Positions 8,557 through 18,587 of a stretch of 64,000 bases of DNA are shown one piece after another. The stretch is taken from NCBI GenBank assembly GCA_034670065.1, contig JAXMOG010000003.1, forward strand, positions 248,001-312,000. Direction: 5' to 3'. This stretch comes from Mesobacterium_A sp034670065 (GTDB taxonomy: Bacteria > Pseudomonadota > Alphaproteobacteria > Rhodobacterales > Rhodobacteraceae). Position numbers and translations under genes: made by a program. Each line of letters begins with the position of its first letter. Positions within the stretch are counted from its first letter, which is position 1. The notes under the pieces were generated by a model. The model was not told the origin of the DNA. It did no database searches and saw nothing but the letters and a program-made list of their open reading frames with translations.

Positions 8557-8967
8557 ATGAGTGATGAACTACCTGACTATTACTTCCGCGCCCGTGAAAA
8601 CGGGGCCGCCGTCTTTAAAGTAGATACCCGAAATCGCCTGCGCCGGATCGACTTTGAGCAGATCGCAGTGGTCAATATCCGCAGTGGCGAAATACGACCT
8701 CAGGGCGAAACCATATTGTCTGACACCGATATGGCCGAAATCCAGAAATGGGTCGCCCAGCGAAAGCAAATTCTGGTTGAACGCGATGTCGATGACATCT
8801 TCCGTGCAATGGACCACCTGAACTACGTCAGCCAATGGGCGCAAACCAAAGCCACGCCCGAACAGCTTGAGTCGGTAACCGACCAATTGCTGATGTCGAT
8901 GCACGACCTAAGAAACATACTTGTGCGTAAAAAAGCGGATCGTGCGGCCAAATCGGCCTCTGATTGA
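8557..8967 (+). CDS. conserved hypothetical protein
   Basis: 136-residue soluble protein, charged, no signal peptide or membrane segment. The N-terminal half (YYFRARENGAAVFKVDT, LRRIDFEQIAVVNIRSGEI) looks beta-rich; the C-terminal half is helical (WVAQRKQILVERDVDDIFRAMDHLNYVSQW) and ends in a Lys/Ala-rich tail. A strong AAAAGGA lies upstream of the ATG. It follows the aminotransferase closely and may share its transcript. I do not recognise a family with a known function. Confidence 0.75.
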   Translation: MSDELPDYYFRARENGAAVFKVDTRNRLRRIDFEQIAVVNIRSGEIRPQGETILSDTDMAEIQKWVAQRKQILVERDVDDIFRAMDHLNYVSQWAQTKATPEQLESVTDQLLMSMHDLRNILVRKKADRAAKSASD

Positions 8968-8993
8968 CGCCAACCAGCATCTAAAACCCTAAG

Positions 8994-9059
8994 TTGAACA
9001 TGCTTTGGACCCATCCAGCACAAAGCACGGACATACCCGTGCCAAAAATGCATGTTCAA
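8994..9059. repeat. nested inverted repeat upstream of the glycogen operon
   Basis: Perfect 10-base arms TTGAACATGC (8994-9003) and GCATGTTCAA (9050-9059) enclose a second perfect hairpin GCACGG (9025-9030) / CCGTGC (9037-9042). It lies in the 161-base gap before glgP. It may be an operator, an RNA leader structure, or the 3' end of the preceding transcript; no T-run follows. Confidence 0.5.
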
Positions 9060-9128
9060 CCAACAACCAACGGATGTCGGATTGCGCTGGCATCATGTTT
9101 TGAGGCAGCTAGATAGGGCGAGCAGACC

Positions 9129-11531
9129 ATGGCAAAGGACAGCTTTATGCCGTCGACGGATTTCAAGACCGACATTCTGAAACATTTAACCTATACGCTG
9201 GGCAAAGACCCGGATCATTCTACGGTGTACGATTGGCGCATGGCGCTATCTTTTGCCGTACGTGATCGGATCGTGGACCGCTGGATGCAGTCCACTCGGC
9301 AAACATACACAGCGGGGGCCAAACGGGTTTACTACCTGTCGATGGAATTCCTGATCGGACGTTTGCTGGAAGATGGCATCGTCAATCTGGAAATCTCTGA
9401 CCAGGCCCGCAGCGCGATTGAAAGCTTCGGTCTGAATTATTCCGATGTTTTGCATGACGAACCGGATGCCGCGCTTGGCAATGGTGGCTTGGGCCGATTG
9501 GCCGCTTGCTTCCTTGAATCGCTTTCCTCGCTAGGATGCCCGGCCTATGGCTACGGCATTCGCTACGAGCACGGCCTGTTCCGCCAGTCCTTTGAGGACG
9601 GCAAACAGATGGAATCGCCCGAAACCTGGCTGCATCAACAGCACGCCTGGGAATTTGAGCGCACCGAGGCACGTTTCCTGATGGGCTTTGGCGGCACGGT
9701 GAAAACCAAAGCCGGCAAAGCAATCTGGACACCCGCCGAAACCGTGATCGCCGAAGCCTACGACACGCCGGTAATCGGCTGGCAAGGCCGTTGGGCGAAT
9801 ACTCTGCGCCTGTGGGCTGGTAAAAGCGTCGAACCGTTTGACCTGACCCGCTTTAACGCAGGTGACTTCACCGCCGCCACCGAAGGCGAGGCACTGGCAC
9901 GCACAATCAGCCGTGTTCTGTACCCGGAAGATTCCACCGAAATCGGTAAAGAACTGCGCCTGAAGCAAGAATTCTTCTTCACCGCAGCATCGGTGCGCGA
10001 CATCCTGCGTCGCTTCGAAAGCGAATATAGTGATCTGGCCCTTCTTCCACAAAAAGTGGCCATTCAGATGAACGACACCCACCCAGCTATTGCAGGCCCA
10101 GAAATGATCCGCCTGCTGGTAGACGAACGTGGCATGCCGTTTGACCAAGCGATGCAGATCGCTCAGGGCTGTCTGAACTACACAAACCACACGTTGCTTC
10201 CAGAAGCGCTGGAAAGCTGGGAAGACAGTCTGATGGGCAGCCTGCTGCCACGTCACCTGCAGATCGTCGATCAGATCGACTCGGCCCATGCCAAAGCACA
10301 TCCAAAGCGCAAGGTCTCGGCCCACAGCGACGGCAATGTGAAGATGGGCGAACTGTCCTTTATCATGGCCAATCGCGTGAACGGTGTTTCGGCACTGCAC
10401 ACGGAACTGATGAAGGAAACCGTGTTCAAAGACTTGCACGGCATGCACCCTGAAAAAATCGTCAACGAAACAAATGGTGTGACCCCGCGTCGCTGGCTGC
10501 ATTCGTGCAACCCACGCCTGTCCTCCCTGATCACATCGACCATCGGTGATGGTTGGGTCGGTGATCTGGAACAGCTGGAAAAACTGGAACCACATGTTGA
10601 TGATGCTGGCTGGTTGTCTGACTACGCCGCGGTGAAACAGGCCAATAAGACGGACCTGTCCAACTACATCAAATCAGAGCATGGCATCTCCGTTGATCCA
10701 AGCAAGATGTTCGATGTGCAGATCAAACGCATCCACGAATACAAGCGTCAGCACCTGAACATTCTGGAAACCATTGCACTGTGGCAAGAGATCAAAGCCA
10801 ATCCAAAGGCTGATTGGACACCACGGGTCAAGATTTTCGGCGGCAAGGCAGCACCGGGCTATTTCTTTGCCAAGGACATCATCCGCCTGATCAACGACGT
10901 GGCCGCTGTCATCAATGCAGACGCGGAAACCAACCACGCGCTTCAGGTTGTGTATTTGCCAAACTACAACGTCACGATGGCGGAACGGTTGATCCCTGCA
11001 TCTGACCTGTCGGAACAAATCTCGACCGCCGGTAAAGAAGCCAGCGGCACCGGCAACATGAAGTTTGCCCTGAACGGCGCGCTTACAATTGGTACGCTAG
11101 ACGGTGCAAACGTTGAAATCCGCGAGCGCGTCGGGGCAGATAACTTCTTCCTGTTCGGCATGACTGCGGATGAGGTGATGAAGCGTCGCAAGGTGGCCAA
11201 ACATGCCGCCAAGGCTGTCGCCGCTGATCCGCGCCTGGCCAAAGCGATCAAAGCGATCGAAACGGGTGTCTTCTCGCCCAAACAGCCAAAGCGCTATGCC
11301 AATATCGTCGAAAATCTGACCGGCGAGGATTACTTCCTTGTGTCGTCCGACTTCACCGATTTCTGGCGCAGCCAACGCGAGGTGGATCAGGCGTATAAGG
11401 ATCAGACGAATTGGTTCCGCATGGCCGCGCTGAACACCGCGCGTTCTGGTTGGTTCTCGTCGGATCGCACAATTCGCGGATACATGTCCGATATCTGGGG
11501 TGCTCAGAGCCTTCTTGATACAAATGCTTGA
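9129..11531 (+). CDS. glgP: glycogen phosphorylase
   Basis: Releases glucose-1-phosphate from glycogen chain ends using phosphate and pyridoxal phosphate. 800 residues, normal length. The cofactor region is present near the C-terminus as EASGTGNMKFALNGALTIGTLDG-type sequence (Lys in GTGNMK), and the N-terminal half holds YYLSMEFLIGRLL and GNGGLGRLAACFLESL. First gene of a seven-gene glycogen operon, with 45 bases to glgB. Ribosome binding site is weak (GGGCGAG, about 8 bases upstream). Confidence 0.96.
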   Translation: MAKDSFMPSTDFKTDILKHLTYTLGKDPDHSTVYDWRMALSFAVRDRIVDRWMQSTRQTYTAGAKRVYYLSMEFLIGRLLEDGIVNLEISDQARSAIESFGLNYSDVLHDEPDAALGNGGLGRLAACFLESLSSLGCPAYGYGIRYEHGLFRQSFEDGKQMESPETWLHQQHAWEFERTEARFLMGFGGTVKTKAGKAIWTPAETVIAEAYDTPVIGWQGRWANTLRLWAGKSVEPFDLTRFNAGDFTAATEGEALARTISRVLYPEDSTEIGKELRLKQEFFFTAASVRDILRRFESEYSDLALLPQKVAIQMNDTHPAIAGPEMIRLLVDERGMPFDQAMQIAQGCLNYTNHTLLPEALESWEDSLMGSLLPRHLQIVDQIDSAHAKAHPKRKVSAHSDGNVKMGELSFIMANRVNGVSALHTELMKETVFKDLHGMHPEKIVNETNGVTPRRWLHSCNPRLSSLITSTIGDGWVGDLEQLEKLEPHVDDAGWLSDYAAVKQANKTDLSNYIKSEHGISVDPSKMFDVQIKRIHEYKRQHLNILETIALWQEIKANPKADWTPRVKIFGGKAAPGYFFAKDIIRLINDVAAVINADAETNHALQVVYLPNYNVTMAERLIPASDLSEQISTAGKEASGTGNMKFALNGALTIGTLDGANVEIRERVGADNFFLFGMTADEVMKRRKVAKHAAKAVAADPRLAKAIKAIETGVFSPKQPKRYANIVENLTGEDYFLVSSDFTDFWRSQREVDQAYKDQTNWFRMAALNTARSGWFSSDRTIRGYMSDIWGAQSLLDTNA

Positions 11532-11576
11532 ATGACAGCGCGTTTGTTTTAGGCTGGTCTGTGAACGGGGGTGCAC

Positions 11577-13769
11577 ATGGACAAGAACTTGCCACAACTA
11601 GTGGCTGACCCGGATCGTCTTTCCGAGATTATCGAGGGACGTAGCGAAGATCCCTTCGCCATCCTCGGCCCACACAAAGTGGGCCGAGTGCGCCACGTCA
11701 CGGCGTTCGACCCAGCCGCTGAAACCATGGCAGCCGAGACTGCGGGAAAAACTCACATCTTGTCCCCTGTTGAAGGCATGACCGGTCTGTTTCACGGCAA
11801 AGTGCCGGGAACCAAGCCATATGTCTTGCAATGTACCGGCATGGGCGGATCGTGGGTTATGGAAGACCCTTATCGTTTTGGCACCGTTCTAAGCGATATT
11901 GACGAATACCTGATCGGCGAAGGCACGCACCAGCGTCTTTGGCATGCTTTGGGTGCACATGTGATGACCCACGAAGGCGTCAACGGCACGCATTTCGCGG
12001 TCTGGGCACCAAATGCAAAGCGTGTTTCCGTTGTTGGCGACTTCAACGGCTGGGACGGTCGGCGTCACCCGATGCGCCGTCGCGGCGCAACCGGCGTATG
12101 GGAAGTGTTTCTGCCCAGCATCGGCGAAGGCGCTGCCTACAAATTCGAATGCATGGGTCAGGATGGACAAACCTGGACCAAGGCAGACCCGGCCGGATTT
12201 GGCTCGCAGCATCCACCGGAAACCGCCTCCATCGTTCGCGACATCAGCGGCTACGGATGGTCGGACGAAGATTGGATCCAAACACGGGCCCAAGCGCATC
12301 GCACCGATCAGCCGATTTCGATCTACGAAGTTCACTTGGGATCATGGCGTCGCAAAGATGGCGGGCGTCCAATCTCATACAAGGAAGCTGCCGAAGAACT
12401 GGTGGGATATGCCAAGGATATGGGATTCACCCATATCGAGTTGATGCCCATTTCGGAATTCCCGTTTGATGGTTCTTGGGGATACCAACCTGTCGGTCTG
12501 TACGCCCCCACCATCCGTTTTGGCCCCCCGCATGAATTTCGCGATCTGGTGAACGCCACGCACCGTGCCGGGCTTGGCCTGATCTTGGATTGGGTTCCCG
12601 GCCACTTCCCTTCTGATCCACATGGTTTGGGCCGGTTTGACGGCACTGCGTTGTATGAACATGAAGACCCGCGCGAAGGCTTCCACCAAGACTGGAACAC
12701 ACTGATCTACAATTACGGCCGTCGCGAAGTTAAGAACTACCTGATGTCCAATGCGTTGTATTGGCTGGAAGAATACCATGTTGACGGTTTGCGGGTCGAT
12801 GCGGTCGCGTCGATGCTGTATCGCGACTATTCCCGCAAGCACGGAGAGTGGGTGCCCAACAAAGACGGCGGGCGCGAAAACTACGAAGCCATCGAAACGC
12901 TGCGTGACACAAATGTTCTGGCATATGGCGAACAGCCCGGAATCATGACCATTGCCGAAGAAAGCACTGCCTATCCCGGTGTTTCCAGCCCCGTTCACGA
13001 TGGTGGGCTTGGATTTGGTTTCAAATGGAACATGGGCTGGATGAACGACACACTGGAATACATGAAGTTCGATCCGATCCATCGCCGTCATCATCACGGT
13101 CAAATGACCTTTGGCCTGCAATACGCCTTTACCGAAAACTTCATTCTGCCGATCAGCCATGACGAAGTTGTGCATGGCAAAGGTGCCATGCTGGCGAAAA
13201 TGCCAGGCAATGAATGGGAAAAGTTCGCCAATCTGCGCGCTTATTACGGGTTTATGTGGGGCCATCCGGGCAAAAAACTTTTGTTCATGGGACAGGAATT
13301 TGCCCAAGGCCACGAATGGAACCATGACGAAGAACTGGATTGGGGTTGCCTGAGTTCACACGCACATGCCGGTGTCCAAAATCTGGTTCGGGATCTGAAC
13401 AAAGTTTATCACGACACACCTGGCCTGCATGCAAAGGATAACTCTGCTGACGGGTTCCAGTGGATTGTCTCAACGGATGCAGACAATTCTGTCTTTGCTT
13501 GGGTCCGACGTGGCAACGAAAACGACCCCGAGGTTGTTGTTGTGTGCAACTTCACACCAATCGAACGACCGGCCTATCGTTTGGGGTTCCCCCAGATCGG
13601 CACTTGGCGCGAAGCACTGAATACAGATGCCGAAATTTATGGCGGTGGTGGCCGTGGGAATTTGGGCCAAGTCACTGCCACACAGGGCGACTGGCAAGGT
13701 CAGCCCGCAATGGCAGAGATCACCCTGCCCCCTCTATCCACTCTGATATTTGTCAGGGACGCAAAGTAA
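11577..13769 (+). CDS. glgB: 1,4-alpha-glucan branching enzyme
   Basis: Makes alpha-1,6 branches in glycogen. The 730-residue protein has an N-terminal CBM48-type beta domain (FAVWAPNAKRVSVVGDFNGWDG), then the GH13 barrel with nucleophile Asp in DGLRVDAVASMLYRDY, acid/base Glu in IAEESTAYPGV, and the PISHDEVVHGKG segment. The ATG at 11577 is preferred; a GTG two codons upstream (11571) overlaps the G-rich binding site. Followed by glgC after a 56-base spacer with two small hairpins. Confidence 0.96.
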   Translation: MDKNLPQLVADPDRLSEIIEGRSEDPFAILGPHKVGRVRHVTAFDPAAETMAAETAGKTHILSPVEGMTGLFHGKVPGTKPYVLQCTGMGGSWVMEDPYRFGTVLSDIDEYLIGEGTHQRLWHALGAHVMTHEGVNGTHFAVWAPNAKRVSVVGDFNGWDGRRHPMRRRGATGVWEVFLPSIGEGAAYKFECMGQDGQTWTKADPAGFGSQHPPETASIVRDISGYGWSDEDWIQTRAQAHRTDQPISIYEVHLGSWRRKDGGRPISYKEAAEELVGYAKDMGFTHIELMPISEFPFDGSWGYQPVGLYAPTIRFGPPHEFRDLVNATHRAGLGLILDWVPGHFPSDPHGLGRFDGTALYEHEDPREGFHQDWNTLIYNYGRREVKNYLMSNALYWLEEYHVDGLRVDAVASMLYRDYSRKHGEWVPNKDGGRENYEAIETLRDTNVLAYGEQPGIMTIAEESTAYPGVSSPVHDGGLGFGFKWNMGWMNDTLEYMKFDPIHRRHHHGQMTFGLQYAFTENFILPISHDEVVHGKGAMLAKMPGNEWEKFANLRAYYGFMWGHPGKKLLFMGQEFAQGHEWNHDEELDWGCLSSHAHAGVQNLVRDLNKVYHDTPGLHAKDNSADGFQWIVSTDADNSVFAWVRRGNENDPEVVVVCNFTPIERPAYRLGFPQIGTWREALNTDAEIYGGGGRGNLGQVTATQGDWQGQPAMAEITLPPLSTLIFVRDAK

Positions 13770-13772
13770 CGA

Positions 13773-13804
13773 GTTGTAAAAACAACCATTCGCGTAAACG
13801 CGAA
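13773..13804 (+). other. two small hairpins in the glgB-glgC spacer
   Basis: GTTGT (13773-13777) / ACAAC (13782-13786), then TTCGCGT (13789-13795) / ACGCGAA (13798-13804). They lie just before the AGGGA site of glgC and are the only sizeable spacer structure in the operon after glgP. Possible mRNA processing or translation-control site; function inferred only. Confidence 0.35.
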
Positions 13805-13825
13805 AGCTCAAGGGAAGAAACCAGA

Positions 13826-15091
13826 ATGTCACAACAGAACAACCGCTTGGCAAACAGAACCATGGCATTCGTATTGGCCGGGGGACGCGGATCGCGCTTG
13901 AAAGAGCTGACAGACTCGCGCGTGAAACCTGCGGTGTATTTTGGTGGCAAAACCCGGATCGTCGACTTTGCACTGTCCAACGCGTTGAATTCCGGCATTC
14001 GGAAAATCGCAATTGCCACCCAGTACAAAGCGCACTCTCTGATCCGCCATGTGCAACGTGGCTGGAGTTTCTTTCGCGCGGAACGCAATGAGTTTCTGGA
14101 TATTCTGCCTGCGTCGCAAAGATACAATGAAAGCATGTGGTATCGCGGAACAGCCGATGCCGTGGCCCAGAACATCGACATTATCGACAGCTACGATGTG
14201 GACTACGTCCTGATCCTTGCCGGTGATCACATTTACAAAATGGATTACGAGCGGATGATCCAGCACCACGTGAACACGGGGTCTGATGTCACCATTGGTT
14301 GCCTGACAGTTCCGGTGGACGAAGCCAGCGCCTTTGGCGTGATGGCTGTGGACAACGCTGACCGGATCACCGAATTCCTGGAAAAACCGGCCCAACCGCC
14401 TGCAACGCCGGACGATCCGGATGTGGCGCTGGCCTCGATGGGTATTTACGTCTTCAGATGGTCCTTCCTGCGCGACCTGTTGTTGAAAGACATGGAAGAC
14501 CCGAACAGCTCTCATGATTTTGGGAATGATCTGATCCCGGAAATCGTAAAACACGGCAAAGCTCAAGCGCACCGTTTCAGCACCAGCTGTGTCCGCTCGC
14601 ACCCCGAGGCCCCCGCCTATTGGCGTGATGTCGGCACGATCGATGCGTTCTGGAAGGCCAATCTGGACCTGACCAACTTCACTCCAGAGCTTGATCTGTG
14701 GGATCGGGATTGGCCAATCTGGACCTATTCCGAAGCAGTGCCACCCGCCAAATTTATTCATGACCAACCCGACAGACGCGGTTTGGCGACCAGCTCTTTG
14801 ATCGCCGGTGGCTGTATCGTGTCGGGTACAAACATTCGCAAATCCCTGCTCTTCACCGAAGTGCACACCAACTCTTTCGCAACGCTGAATTCAGCGGTTG
14901 TCTTGCCAAGGGTCGAGGTGGCGCGCCATGCCCGCCTGACCAAAGTGGTGATCGACCGCGGCGTTCGTATTCCCGAAGGTTTGGTAGTGGGGGATGATCC
15001 GGAAGAAGACAAAAAGTGGTTCACCGTGTCTGAACACGGTGTCACCTTGATTACTCAAAACATGATAGACAGAAGGGCCGCCGCCTTATGA
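13826..15091 (+). CDS. glgC: glucose-1-phosphate adenylyltransferase
   Basis: Makes ADP-glucose, the committed and allosterically controlled step of glycogen synthesis. 421 residues. Nucleotide-binding loop AGGRGSRLKELTD near residue 18, FGGKTRIVDFALSN next, WYRGTADAVAQN, and the C-terminal left-handed beta-helix region (SGTNIRKSLLFTEVHTNS, ARLTKVVIDRGVRIPEG). The frame is open well upstream to 13460 inside glgB, but the ATG at 13826 has an AGGGA site and matches the family N-terminus. Stop and next start overlap as ATGA. Confidence 0.96.
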   Translation: MSQQNNRLANRTMAFVLAGGRGSRLKELTDSRVKPAVYFGGKTRIVDFALSNALNSGIRKIAIATQYKAHSLIRHVQRGWSFFRAERNEFLDILPASQRYNESMWYRGTADAVAQNIDIIDSYDVDYVLILAGDHIYKMDYERMIQHHVNTGSDVTIGCLTVPVDEASAFGVMAVDNADRITEFLEKPAQPPATPDDPDVALASMGIYVFRWSFLRDLLLKDMEDPNSSHDFGNDLIPEIVKHGKAQAHRFSTSCVRSHPEAPAYWRDVGTIDAFWKANLDLTNFTPELDLWDRDWPIWTYSEAVPPAKFIHDQPDRRGLATSSLIAGGCIVSGTNIRKSLLFTEVHTNSFATLNSAVVLPRVEVARHARLTKVVIDRGVRIPEGLVVGDDPEEDKKWFTVSEHGVTLITQNMIDRRAAAL

Positions 15092-16497
15092 CACGGGTAT
15101 TGTCCGTCACCTCTGAATGCGTACCTCTGGTAAAAACCGGTGGGCTGGCCGATGTGGCCGGTGCCTTGCCGGGCGCACTTAACCTTGTAGGCGTGGATAT
15201 GCGCACCATTCTGCCCGGATACCGGGCGGTTATGTCAGCACAGCCAGACGCCCCGGTGGTTCGCGAATTCAGTGATCTTTTTGGCGGGCCAGCACGACTG
15301 CGCCGCGGCGCACTGGGCGATACAGTTTTATACATTCTGGACGCCCCCCATTTGTTTGACCGGGACGGCACTCTGTACCTTGGCCCTGACGGCAAAGACT
15401 GGGCCGATAATCCTCAGCGCTTTGCCGCGCTAAGCAAAGCCGCCGCCATTATTGGTGCCGAAGGCATCGATGACTGGCAGCCAGAATTGCTTCACCTGCA
15501 TGATTGGCAGGCCGCCCTGACACCCGTCTATCTAAAGCAGATGGGCGCCGATCATGTGAAAACGCTGATCACCATCCATAACATCGCGTTTCAGGGCTTG
15601 GCCGACGCCAGCTTGGCAGACGCTATGGAACTGCCCGCTGACGGTTTCCAATCAAACGGATACGAATATTGGGGCAAAGTTTCTGCGCTGAAAGCAGGTT
15701 TGATCTATTCCGATAAACTGTCGACGGTCAGCCCAACCTACGCAGAAGAGCTGATGACCCCCGAATTCGGTATGGGAATGGACGGCATTCTGCGGGAACG
15801 CGCGGCCGATTTCGTTGGCATTCTGAATGGCATCGACGAAGCGCTGTGGGATCCGCCCTACAAAACGCCGCGCGGTAAGGCAAAATTCAAAACCGCGCTG
15901 AAAGAAGAATTTGGCCTGCCAGACTCAGACGGTCCGCTGTGCGTGGTGATTGCGCGTTTGACCGGGCAAAAAGGCCTTGATCTGTTGCTGGATGCCCTTC
16001 CCGCCCTTTTGGCACAGGGTGGCCAGCTGATTGTTTTGGGCACTGGCGAAGCCCATCTGGAAGCCGCCTTCCGGCAGTCCTCTGAACGCCATGCCAATGT
16101 TGCGGTGCACATTGGGTATGACGAGGCGATGTCGCGCCGTATGATGGCCGGTGCAGATGCCATACTTGTGCCGTCACGGTTTGAACCTTGTGGCCTGACA
16201 CAATTGTTCGGTCTGCGCTTCGGCACAGTGCCGATCGTGTCGATGACAGGCGGTTTGGCCGATACTATTATCAACGCTTCTGCTGCCGGTTTGGCAGCTG
16301 GGGTTGCCACTGGCATTCAATATCAGCCGGTGACAGAACAAGCGCTGGCCAATGCCCTGACACGGGCCGGACAGCTTTTCCGTCAACCAAAAATCTGGTC
16401 GCGTATGTCGCGCAATGCCATGGCGCACCCTGTGGGGTGGGATGCGTCGGCACGTGCTTACGCCGAATTATATGAATCGATGATAGCCCCCAAATGA
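15088..16497 (+). CDS. glgA: glycogen synthase (ADP-glucose)
   Basis: Extends alpha-1,4-glucan chains from ADP-glucose (GT5 family). 469 residues, usual bacterial length. The ADP-glucose-binding KTGGLADVAGALP lies at residues 16-28; the C-terminal domain carries ARLTGQKGLDLLLDALP and the catalytic-site motif PSRFEPCGLTQLFGLRFGT. Overlaps glgC by 4 bases at the start and glgX by 4 bases at the end, so translation is probably coupled. Confidence 0.96.
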   Translation: MTRVLSVTSECVPLVKTGGLADVAGALPGALNLVGVDMRTILPGYRAVMSAQPDAPVVREFSDLFGGPARLRRGALGDTVLYILDAPHLFDRDGTLYLGPDGKDWADNPQRFAALSKAAAIIGAEGIDDWQPELLHLHDWQAALTPVYLKQMGADHVKTLITIHNIAFQGLADASLADAMELPADGFQSNGYEYWGKVSALKAGLIYSDKLSTVSPTYAEELMTPEFGMGMDGILRERAADFVGILNGIDEALWDPPYKTPRGKAKFKTALKEEFGLPDSDGPLCVVIARLTGQKGLDLLLDALPALLAQGGQLIVLGTGEAHLEAAFRQSSERHANVAVHIGYDEAMSRRMMAGADAILVPSRFEPCGLTQLFGLRFGTVPIVSMTGGLADTIINASAAGLAAGVATGIQYQPVTEQALANALTRAGQLFRQPKIWSRMSRNAMAHPVGWDASARAYAELYESMIAPK

Positions 16498-18587
16498 CAC
16501 AAGATTATTCCATTCTCGAAGGGCGGCCAAACCCGCTTGGCGCGACCTTTGATGGCGACGGCGTAAATTTCGCCGTCTTTTCCCAAAACGCAACTCGGGT
16601 CACCGTTTGCCTGTTTTCAGACGATGGCAAGACAGAGCAGCAAAGGATCGATTTGCCCGAACGTTCGGGCGATATCTGGCATGGCTACATTCCCAGCCTG
16701 CGTCCGGGCGATATGTACGGCCTGCGCGCAGATGGGCCCTACGCCCCAACCGAAGGACACCGGTTCAACTACAACAAACTGTTGTTGGACCCTTATGCCA
16801 AACGGCTGACAGGCCATCCCACATGGCATGATGCATTGATGGGCTACACTGTTGGGCACCCGGATGAAGACCTCAGCTTTGATAAGCGGGACAGTGCGCC
16901 ATATATGCCGCGCTGCGTTATCGAAGACCCTTCGTTTTCGTGGGGGGATTCATCGCCTCCGGCCACACCACTGGAACGCTCTGTTATTTACGAGGCACAT
17001 GTCAAAGGCTTCACACGCCAGATGCCCAACGCCGTGCAAAAAGGAACGTTCCTTGGCATTGGTTCAGACGCAGCGATTGAGCACATGCAAAACCTGGGCA
17101 TTACGGCAGTCGAGCTTTTACCCGTACAAGCCTTTTTGGATGACCGGTTCCTGATCGAAAAACGGCTGGTCAACTACTGGGGGTATCAGACGCTTGGCTT
17201 CTTTGCGCCAGAACCTCGGTATATGGCCCATGGCCAGATTTCCGAATTCCAGCAGATGGTTGCCCGCCTGCATTCCGCCGGGATCGAAGTGATCCTGGAT
17301 GTGGTCTACAACCACACCTGTGAAGGGTCTGAACTGGGGCCAACCCTGTCCTTCCGTGGGCTGGACAACCGCAGCTACTACCGGTTGGCCGATGATCCCC
17401 GCTATTGCATCAACGACACCGGCACAGGCAACACCATCAACATGGATCACCCGATGGTCCTGCGGATGATCATGGATTCCCTGCGATATTGGGTCGAAGT
17501 GATGCATGTCGACGGTTTCCGCTTTGACCTGTGCGCCACGCTGGGCCGGACCGCCGCCGGGTTTGACCGGGGGTCGGCCTTCTTTGATGCCATCCAACAA
17601 GACCCGGTTTTGAACCGCGTCAAATTGATCGCCGAGCCGTGGGACATCGGCCCCGGTGGATACCAATTGGGCGGCTTCCCACCACCCTTTGCCGAATGGA
17701 ATGACAAGTTCCGCGACAACACACGCCGGTTCTGGCGCGGCGACGATGGACACGTGCCCAAACTGGCATCGCGCCTGACAGGCTCTGCCCTGCAATTTGA
17801 CCATTCCGGCCGCGCGGCCACATCCTCGGTCAACTTTTTGACGGCGCATGACGGTTTCACACTGAATGACGTGGTCAGCTACAACGAACGCCACAATGCC
17901 GCCAATGGTGAAGACAACCGCGATGGTCACGGCGCAAACCAGTCCTACAACATGGGCGTTGAAGGGCCGACGGATGACCCGAAAATCCAGGCAGCCCGCG
18001 GCCGCCGACGCCGCAATATGATGGCAACCTTGTTGCTGTCGCAGGGTACTCCAATGATCTTGGCCGGTGATGAAATCGGCAATGGTCAAAACGGTAACAA
18101 CAACGCCTATTGTCAGGATAACGCGATCGGCTGGATCAACTGGGACGATGCCGATGATCAGTTCCACGAGTTTGTCAAAAAACTGATCGCGTTCCGCAAA
18201 GAACACCCGATTTTGCGTCAAAAGCGGTTCTTGCACGCACGGGAACGCACCGTGGACGGCGTAGAAGACCTGTTCTGGCGGCGCGCAGATGGCGAACCGA
18301 TGTCCCACAGCGACTGGGAAAAACCATCGCTTCGCATCCTGTGTGCCGAAATGCGGATGGCTTCGGGCACGCCACGCTATGCCCAGCGCGAAGAGGCGGT
18401 CTTTCTGATCTTCAACTCTGGCAAAGCGTCCAGAGTCACCTTGCCCGAGCTGCCCGAACATCGCGTGTGGCGAAAGTACATTGATACAGACGAGCCCGGC
18501 GCGGAACCGCGCGATATCGATGCGCGAAAGATGAAAGTGCCCGCCGAAAGCGTGATTGCCCTGGTACAGGAAAACTCCGGTGTCTGA
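16494..18587 (+). CDS. glgX: glycogen debranching enzyme
   Basis: Hydrolyses alpha-1,6 branches of phosphorylase-limit dextrin. 697 residues, isoamylase-type GH13: N-terminal CBM48 (PLGATFDGDGVNFAVFSQNA), conserved VYNHTCEGSELGPTLSFRG, nucleophile Asp in GFRFDLCATLGRT, acid/base Glu in LIAEPWDIGPGGYQ, and the third carboxylate in LTAHDGFTLNDVVSYN. It sits between synthase and MalQ with overlaps at both ends. Confidence 0.96.
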   Translation: MTQDYSILEGRPNPLGATFDGDGVNFAVFSQNATRVTVCLFSDDGKTEQQRIDLPERSGDIWHGYIPSLRPGDMYGLRADGPYAPTEGHRFNYNKLLLDPYAKRLTGHPTWHDALMGYTVGHPDEDLSFDKRDSAPYMPRCVIEDPSFSWGDSSPPATPLERSVIYEAHVKGFTRQMPNAVQKGTFLGIGSDAAIEHMQNLGITAVELLPVQAFLDDRFLIEKRLVNYWGYQTLGFFAPEPRYMAHGQISEFQQMVARLHSAGIEVILDVVYNHTCEGSELGPTLSFRGLDNRSYYRLADDPRYCINDTGTGNTINMDHPMVLRMIMDSLRYWVEVMHVDGFRFDLCATLGRTAAGFDRGSAFFDAIQQDPVLNRVKLIAEPWDIGPGGYQLGGFPPPFAEWNDKFRDNTRRFWRGDDGHVPKLASRLTGSALQFDHSGRAATSSVNFLTAHDGFTLNDVVSYNERHNAANGEDNRDGHGANQSYNMGVEGPTDDPKIQAARGRRRRNMMATLLLSQGTPMILAGDEIGNGQNGNNNAYCQDNAIGWINWDDADDQFHEFVKKLIAFRKEHPILRQKRFLHARERTVDGVEDLFWRRADGEPMSHSDWEKPSLRILCAEMRMASGTPRYAQREEAVFLIFNSGKASRVTLPELPEHRVWRKYIDTDEPGAEPRDIDARKMKVPAESVIALVQENSGV

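Noticed and set aside
17118..18461. 447-codon antisense frame across glgX
   Set aside because: GC-rich codon use in glgX keeps the opposite frame open; all GH13 motifs are on the plus strand.
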